Below are positions 30,177-33,261 of a stretch of 33,261 bases of DNA, in pieces. Below the pieces are notes generated by a model. That model ran no database searches and was not told where the DNA came from. It was given only the letters and a program-made list of their open reading frames with translations. Numbering within the stretch: position 1 is the stretch's first letter; each line of letters opens with the position of its first letter. Made by a program: the position numbers and the translations under genes. The DNA comes from Thermoflexales bacterium (GTDB lineage Bacteria; Chloroflexota; Anaerolineae; B4-G1; DUEL01): NCBI GenBank assembly GCA_014360895.1, contig JACIWQ010000026.1:1-33261 (forward strand), read 5' to 3'.

Positions 30177-30182
30177 ATTCTA
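30177..30182 (-). promoter_or_regulatory. -10 box of the GH99-like gene
   Basis: Minus strand TAGAAT, with a weak TTCCAA 17 nt upstream as possible -35. The predicted transcription start is only 4-5 nt before the ATG at 30166, giving a nearly leaderless message. Confidence 0.55.
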
Positions 30183-30211
30183 CCATACAACGCCGAAGAT
30201 TGGAAGTCCAT

Positions 30212-30240
30212 TTGGCCTCCGGCCTGACTTGTGGTACAAT
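30212..30240 (+). promoter_or_regulatory. Promoter of the PHP phosphatase gene, leaderless
   Basis: TTGGCC (30212-30217), 17 nt, TACAAT (30235-30240). The expected start site about 7 nt downstream coincides with the GTG start at 30248, and no ribosome binding site is present. Confidence 0.65.
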
Positions 30241-30247
30241 CGTTCCC

Positions 30248-31048
30248 GTGATTCCCGATTTCCACACCCATACTCATTTCTCCTTTGATAGCCAGGCCCT
30301 GCCGGAAGAGGTCTGCCGGGCCGCCGTGGCCCGGGGGATGCCGGAGGTCGCCCTCACCGACCACATGGACCTGAACCCGCTGGACGGGGGCTACGGCTAC
30401 TTCCGGCCGGAGGCGCACTGGCAGGGCCTGCAGGACTGTCGGGCCCAGCTGGACGGCCGCGTGCGCGTCCACATCGGGCTGGAGTGCGGCGAACCCCACC
30501 TCTTCCGGGAGGGGTTGAGCGGCATCCTGGCCGCCCACGAGTACGACGTGGTCCTGGGCTCCATCCACTGGGTGGGGCACCGTCCCGTGGAGACGGCCGA
30601 GTTTTTTGACGGCCTGGACTTCCAGGAAGGGATTGAGCTCTATCTGGAGGAACTGGCCTGCCTGGCCGAGGAGGGTGATTACGACATCCTGGCCCATCCG
30701 GACATCATTCGGCGGGCGGTTTTTCACCGATTCGGCCGAACGGACCTGGATTGGACTCCCTACGAGGCCCCGATGCGGCGGGTTCTGCGGGTGGTGGCCG
30801 GACGGGGGAAGGCGCTGGAAGTGAATACGTCCTACCGGCGGCGCGGCATGGGGCCGCCCGGGCCGTCTATCCAGGTCCTGCGCTGGTTTCGGGAGGAGGG
30901 GGGCCGGTGGGTTACCCTGGGCTCCGATGCCCATCGCCCGGAGGATGTGGGCGCGGATTTCGGGGAGGCGCTGGATATGGTTCGGGCGGCCGGGTTTGAG
31001 GGGGTCGCCGTCTTCCGCCAGCGAAGGCCGTACCGGGTTCCGATTTGA
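30248..31048 (+). CDS. PHP-domain phosphatase, histidinol-phosphatase type
   Basis: The 266-residue product is a PHP metallophosphatase resembling HisK/HisJ, which removes phosphate from histidinol phosphate in histidine synthesis. Metal-binding motifs are visible in order: [45 protein letters not shown] and [13 protein letters not shown]. The start is taken as the GTG at 30248 ([10 protein letters not shown]), because the metal-site strand begins at once and the promoter predicts a transcript starting there; the track's long N-terminal extension is antisense to the glycosidase gene. No other histidine gene is in the window, so other phosphoesters are possible substrates. Confidence 0.88.
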   Translation: MIPDFHTHTHFSFDSQALPEEVCRAAVARGMPEVALTDHMDLNPLDGGYGYFRPEAHWQGLQDCRAQLDGRVRVHIGLECGEPHLFREGLSGILAAHEYDVVLGSIHWVGHRPVETAEFFDGLDFQEGIELYLEELACLAEEGDYDILAHPDIIRRAVFHRFGRTDLDWTPYEAPMRRVLRVVAGRGKALEVNTSYRRRGMGPPGPSIQVLRWFREEGGRWVTLGSDAHRPEDVGADFGEALDMVRAAGFEGVAVFRQRRPYRVPI

Positions 31049-31189
31049 TTCCGGCATCCGGGCACAAAACTTCGTTGGAAATCAGACGCGGATGAACGCG
31101 GGCAGTGGCCCAGAGAATCCGTTCGGTGTTCAACAGGCGGACGCCATCGCCGACGCTGCCCATCTGACGCCCAATCAGGCGGAAAGCGT

Positions 31190-31251
31190 GTCTGAAAAGT
31201 CCTGTGCGCCCAAAGTATACCCGAAGGTCAACCTATAGCAACTTTTCAGAC
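31190..31251. repeat. 62-bp element with perfect 11-bp terminal inverted repeats
   Basis: gtctgaaaagt (31190-31200) and acttttcagac (31241-31251) bracket 40 bp containing cccaaagtatacccgaaggt. It has no coding potential and looks MITE-like, but no target-site duplication is evident. It lies between the PHP gene and oppD. The rest of that 228-nt gap holds one gcggatgaacgcgg unit (about 31089) and nothing else I can name. Confidence 0.7.
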
Positions 31252-31276
31252 TATCTCTTGGATTTCAGGAGGTAGA

Positions 31277-32245
31277 TTGAGCCCTCTTCTGGATGTCCGG
31301 GACCTCACCGTGCGCTTCTACACGCTGGACGGCGTTGTCCACGCCGTCAACGGCATCTCCTACACCCTGGACGAGGGGGAAACACTGGGGATTGTCGGCG
31401 AGAGCGGGTGTGGCAAGAGCGTCAGCGTCCTGGCCCTGATGCGGCTGATCCAGGAGCCGCCGGGCCGGATTGAATCCGGGCAGGCCCTCTATCGGGGCGA
31501 GGACCTGCTCCGACTGACCGAGGAGCAGATGGAGCAGGTGCGCGGGAAGGAAATCGCGATGGTCTTCCAGGACCCGATGACGGCCTTCAACCCCGTCCTG
31601 ACCATCGGCCGCCAGATTGCCGAGACGCTGGTCACCCATATGGGGATGTCCTGGCGGGAGGCCTACTCCCGGGCAGCGGAACTGTTGACGATGGTGGGTA
31701 TCCCCCAGGCGGCGGAGCGTTGCAGGGACTATCCCCATCAGTTCTCCGGCGGCATGCGCCAGCGGGCGATGATTGCGATGGCCCTGGCCTGCAACCCCAG
31801 CATCCTCATCGCCGACGAACCCACCACCGCGCTGGACGTCACCATCCAGGCGCAGATTATAGACCTGGTCAAGCGGCTGCGGGACCAACTGGGGATGGCC
31901 GTCATCTGGATCACCCACGACCTGGGCATCATCGCCGGTCTGGCGGAGCGGGTGCTGGTGATGTACGCGGGCTTTATTGTGGAGAAAGGGCGGGTGGACG
32001 ACATCTATAGCACCCCGCGCCATCCGTACACGCTGGCGCTCTTGCGTTCCCTTCCCCGGGTGGACCGCTCCAGCGGGGACCGGCTGGCGACCATTGGTGG
32101 GTTGCCGCCGGACCTGCTCCGCCTGCCCGAGGGTTGTCCCTTTGCCCCCCGGTGCGCGTTGGTGCAGGAACGCTGTCGGTATGAGCGTCCGGTTCTGCGC
32201 CCCGTCGGCCCCGACCACGAGGCGGCCTGCTGGATAGACCTTTAG
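31277..32245 (+). CDS. Oligopeptide/dipeptide ABC transporter ATP-binding protein (OppD type)
   Basis: One of the two ATPases of an Opp/Dpp importer. The 322-residue product has Walker [10 protein letters not shown]-loop [16 protein letters not shown], signature [15 protein letters not shown], Walker [15 protein letters not shown], switch [22 protein letters not shown], and the C-terminal oligopeptide-family extension with [16 protein letters not shown] and a cysteine cluster region [15 protein letters not shown]...AACW. The start is a TTG at 31277 with a strong AGGAGG just upstream; no ATG fits. It precedes the OppF-type gene by 19 nt. No permease or binding-protein gene is upstream, so the rest of the system may lie beyond 33261 or elsewhere. 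Confidence 0.93.
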   Translation: MSPLLDVRDLTVRFYTLDGVVHAVNGISYTLDEGETLGIVGESGCGKSVSVLALMRLIQEPPGRIESGQALYRGEDLLRLTEEQMEQVRGKEIAMVFQDPMTAFNPVLTIGRQIAETLVTHMGMSWREAYSRAAELLTMVGIPQAAERCRDYPHQFSGGMRQRAMIAMALACNPSILIADEPTTALDVTIQAQIIDLVKRLRDQLGMAVIWITHDLGIIAGLAERVLVMYAGFIVEKGRVDDIYSTPRHPYTLALLRSLPRVDRSSGDRLATIGGLPPDLLRLPEGCPFAPRCALVQERCRYERPVLRPVGPDHEAACWIDL

Positions 32246-32279
32246 CGGATACGGATGAGCGCGGATGAACGCGGATAAC
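32245..32279. repeat. gcggatgaacgcggat-type repeat at the oppD/oppF junction
   Basis: Units gcggatacggatga, gcgcggatgaac and gcggataac are degenerate copies of gcggatgaacgcgg, which also occurs near 31089. The block fills the oppD-oppF gap and supplies the ATG and the first codons (MNADN) of oppF. Confidence 0.65.
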
Positions 32280-33245
32280 GTGCTGGTCCGAGTGGAAAAC
32301 CTGAAGAAGCACTTCCCCATCACCCGGGGCATCCTCGTCCAGCGCCAGGTGGGGGCGGTGCAGGCGGTGGACGGCATCACCTTTGACATCTACCGGGGGG
32401 AAACCCTGGGGCTGGTGGGGGAGAGCGGTTGCGGCAAGACGACCGCCGGGCGGACCATTCTGCTCCTGTATCCCCCGACCGCCGGGCGGGTGATTTTTGA
32501 CGGGACCGACCTGACGGCGCTCAAAGGCGAGGCCCTGCGCCGGATGCGTCGCCGGATGCAGATGGTCTTCCAGGACCCCTTCGCCTCGCTGAACCCCCGG
32601 ATGACCATTGCCCGCATCATCGGCGAGCCCATCCGGGTCCACAAATTAGTCTCCAATCGCAAGGAAGAGATAGAGCGGGTCCAGGAACTGCTCCGGCTGG
32701 TGCAACTGAACCCCCGCTTCGTCAACCGCTACCCGCACGAATTCTCCGGCGGTCAACGGCAGCGCATCGGTATCGCCCGCGCGCTGGCCTCTAATCCGGA
32801 ATTCATCGTCTGCGATGAGCCTATCTCGGCGCTGGATGTCTCCATTCAGGCCCAGATTGTGAACCTGCTGGAGGACCTGCAGGACCAGTTGGGGCTGACC
32901 TACCTTTTTATTGCCCACGACCTGAGCATGGTCCGCCACATCTGCGACCGGGTGGCGGTGATGTATTTGGGTCGGATTGTGGAACTGGCCCCGAAAGACG
33001 AACTCTACGACCATCCGCTCCACCCGTACACCCAGGCGTTGCTCTCGGCGGTGCCGGTGCCGGACCCGGCGGTGGAGCGGCGCCGTCGGCGCATCATTCT
33101 GGAGGGGGACGTCCCCAGCCCGGTCAACCCGCCCCCGGGCTGCCGGTTTCGTACCCGCTGCCCGCTGGCCGCGCAGTGCCCGGATGAGGAGCCGGTCTGG
33201 CGGGACGTGGGGGGTGGGCACTGGGTGGCCTGCCATCAGGTGTGA
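32265..33245 (+). CDS. Oligopeptide/dipeptide ABC transporter ATP-binding protein (OppF type)
   Basis: The second Opp ATPase, partner of the preceding gene. The 326-residue product shows Walker [11 protein letters not shown]-loop [16 protein letters not shown], signature [15 protein letters not shown], Walker [15 protein letters not shown], switch [26 protein letters not shown], and the oligopeptide extension [19 protein letters not shown] with [19 protein letters not shown], whose cysteines suit the Fe-S or metal site reported in this class. The ATG at 32265 lies inside a dispersed repeat and has no good ribosome binding site; the GTG at 32280 ([12 protein letters not shown]) is an alternative start that would drop the repeat-encoded MNADN. 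The window ends 16 nt after the stop. Confidence 0.93.
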   Translation: MNADNVLVRVENLKKHFPITRGILVQRQVGAVQAVDGITFDIYRGETLGLVGESGCGKTTAGRTILLLYPPTAGRVIFDGTDLTALKGEALRRMRRRMQMVFQDPFASLNPRMTIARIIGEPIRVHKLVSNRKEEIERVQELLRLVQLNPRFVNRYPHEFSGGQRQRIGIARALASNPEFIVCDEPISALDVSIQAQIVNLLEDLQDQLGLTYLFIAHDLSMVRHICDRVAVMYLGRIVELAPKDELYDHPLHPYTQALLSAVPVPDPAVERRRRRIILEGDVPSPVNPPPGCRFRTRCPLAAQCPDEEPVWRDVGGGHWVACHQV

Positions 33246-33261
33246 CGGGATATGGCGGCGG

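Noticed and set aside
28859-31057. 732-codon version of the GH99-like gene
   Set aside because: The first 297 residues are antisense to the PHP phosphatase gene; a signal peptide and -10 box mark the real start at 30166.

Overview
The window is GC-rich (roughly two thirds G+C) bacterial chromosome. Gene content and style fit a Chloroflexota member, probably class Anaerolineae: a two-subunit KorAB-type 2-oxoacid:ferredoxin oxidoreductase, short NfeD, YIP1 and TolB-propeller/glycosidase membrane proteins, a GH99-like lipid- or membrane-tethered glycosidase, an FHA pair, and intergenic DNA packed with short dispersed palindromic repeats. This taxonomic call is inference from content; no rRNA gene is present. 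I saw no tRNA, rRNA, CRISPR array or transposase.

Layout. coaE and recO (210-1635, +) overlap by 14 nt and converge on a ~20 kb block in which every gene is on the minus strand (21588 down to 1665). Read in transcription order this block is: rfbB; a decaying pocket of small toxin-antitoxin-like genes (frameshifted antitoxin-like gene, antitoxin remnant, truncated PIN toxin, then an intact-looking DUF4258/DUF2283 pair); a TtcA-like tRNA thiolation enzyme; a 41-codon gene; smc; asparaginase; an MFS transporter; rsfS; korA; korB; a three-domain TolB/M15-like/glycosidase membrane protein; a thioredoxin-like lipoprotein; nfeD; a YIP1 protein; an ABC ATPase; and priA. At 21.6 kb two good sigma70-type promoters sit back to back and fire rfbB leftward and fhaA-fhaB rightward, followed by a family I CoA-transferase pair and a thiolase (21685-26115, +). 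yajC, hypF and a GH99-like glycosidase follow on the minus strand (30166-26153). A second divergent promoter pair at 30.2 kb starts the glycosidase and a PHP-family histidinol phosphatase; the window ends with the oligopeptide-ABC ATPases oppD and oppF.

Functional picture. Replication and repair (recO, priA, smc), ribosome and tRNA maturation (rsfS, ttcA-like), and CoA-ester/2-oxoacid metabolism (coaE, korAB, CoA transferase, thiolase) are mixed with envelope functions (nfeD, YIP1, glycosidases, yajC, MFS, Opp). Several partner genes expected for complexes are absent here: hyp and hydrogenase genes for hypF, rmlA/C/D for rfbB, permeases for the ABC ATPases, and pknB/pstP for the FHA genes.

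Most notable. Nearly every gap between operon members is filled by short repeat families, usually an inverted pair. The same types of sequence also appear inside genes: an exactly 66-bp (22-codon) palindrome in the SMC hinge, a related palindrome in hypF, a repeat-like stretch just before the Walker A motif of priA, repeat-encoded C-termini and stop codons in smc and korA, and a repeat-derived start region in oppF. Other points are a probable CTG start for rsfS behind a perfect Shine-Dalgarno sequence, apparently leaderless starts (fhaA, PHP gene, GH99-like gene), an M15 peptidase-like domain that keeps its metal ligands but has Asn at the catalytic Glu position, and a decayed toxin-antitoxin pocket.
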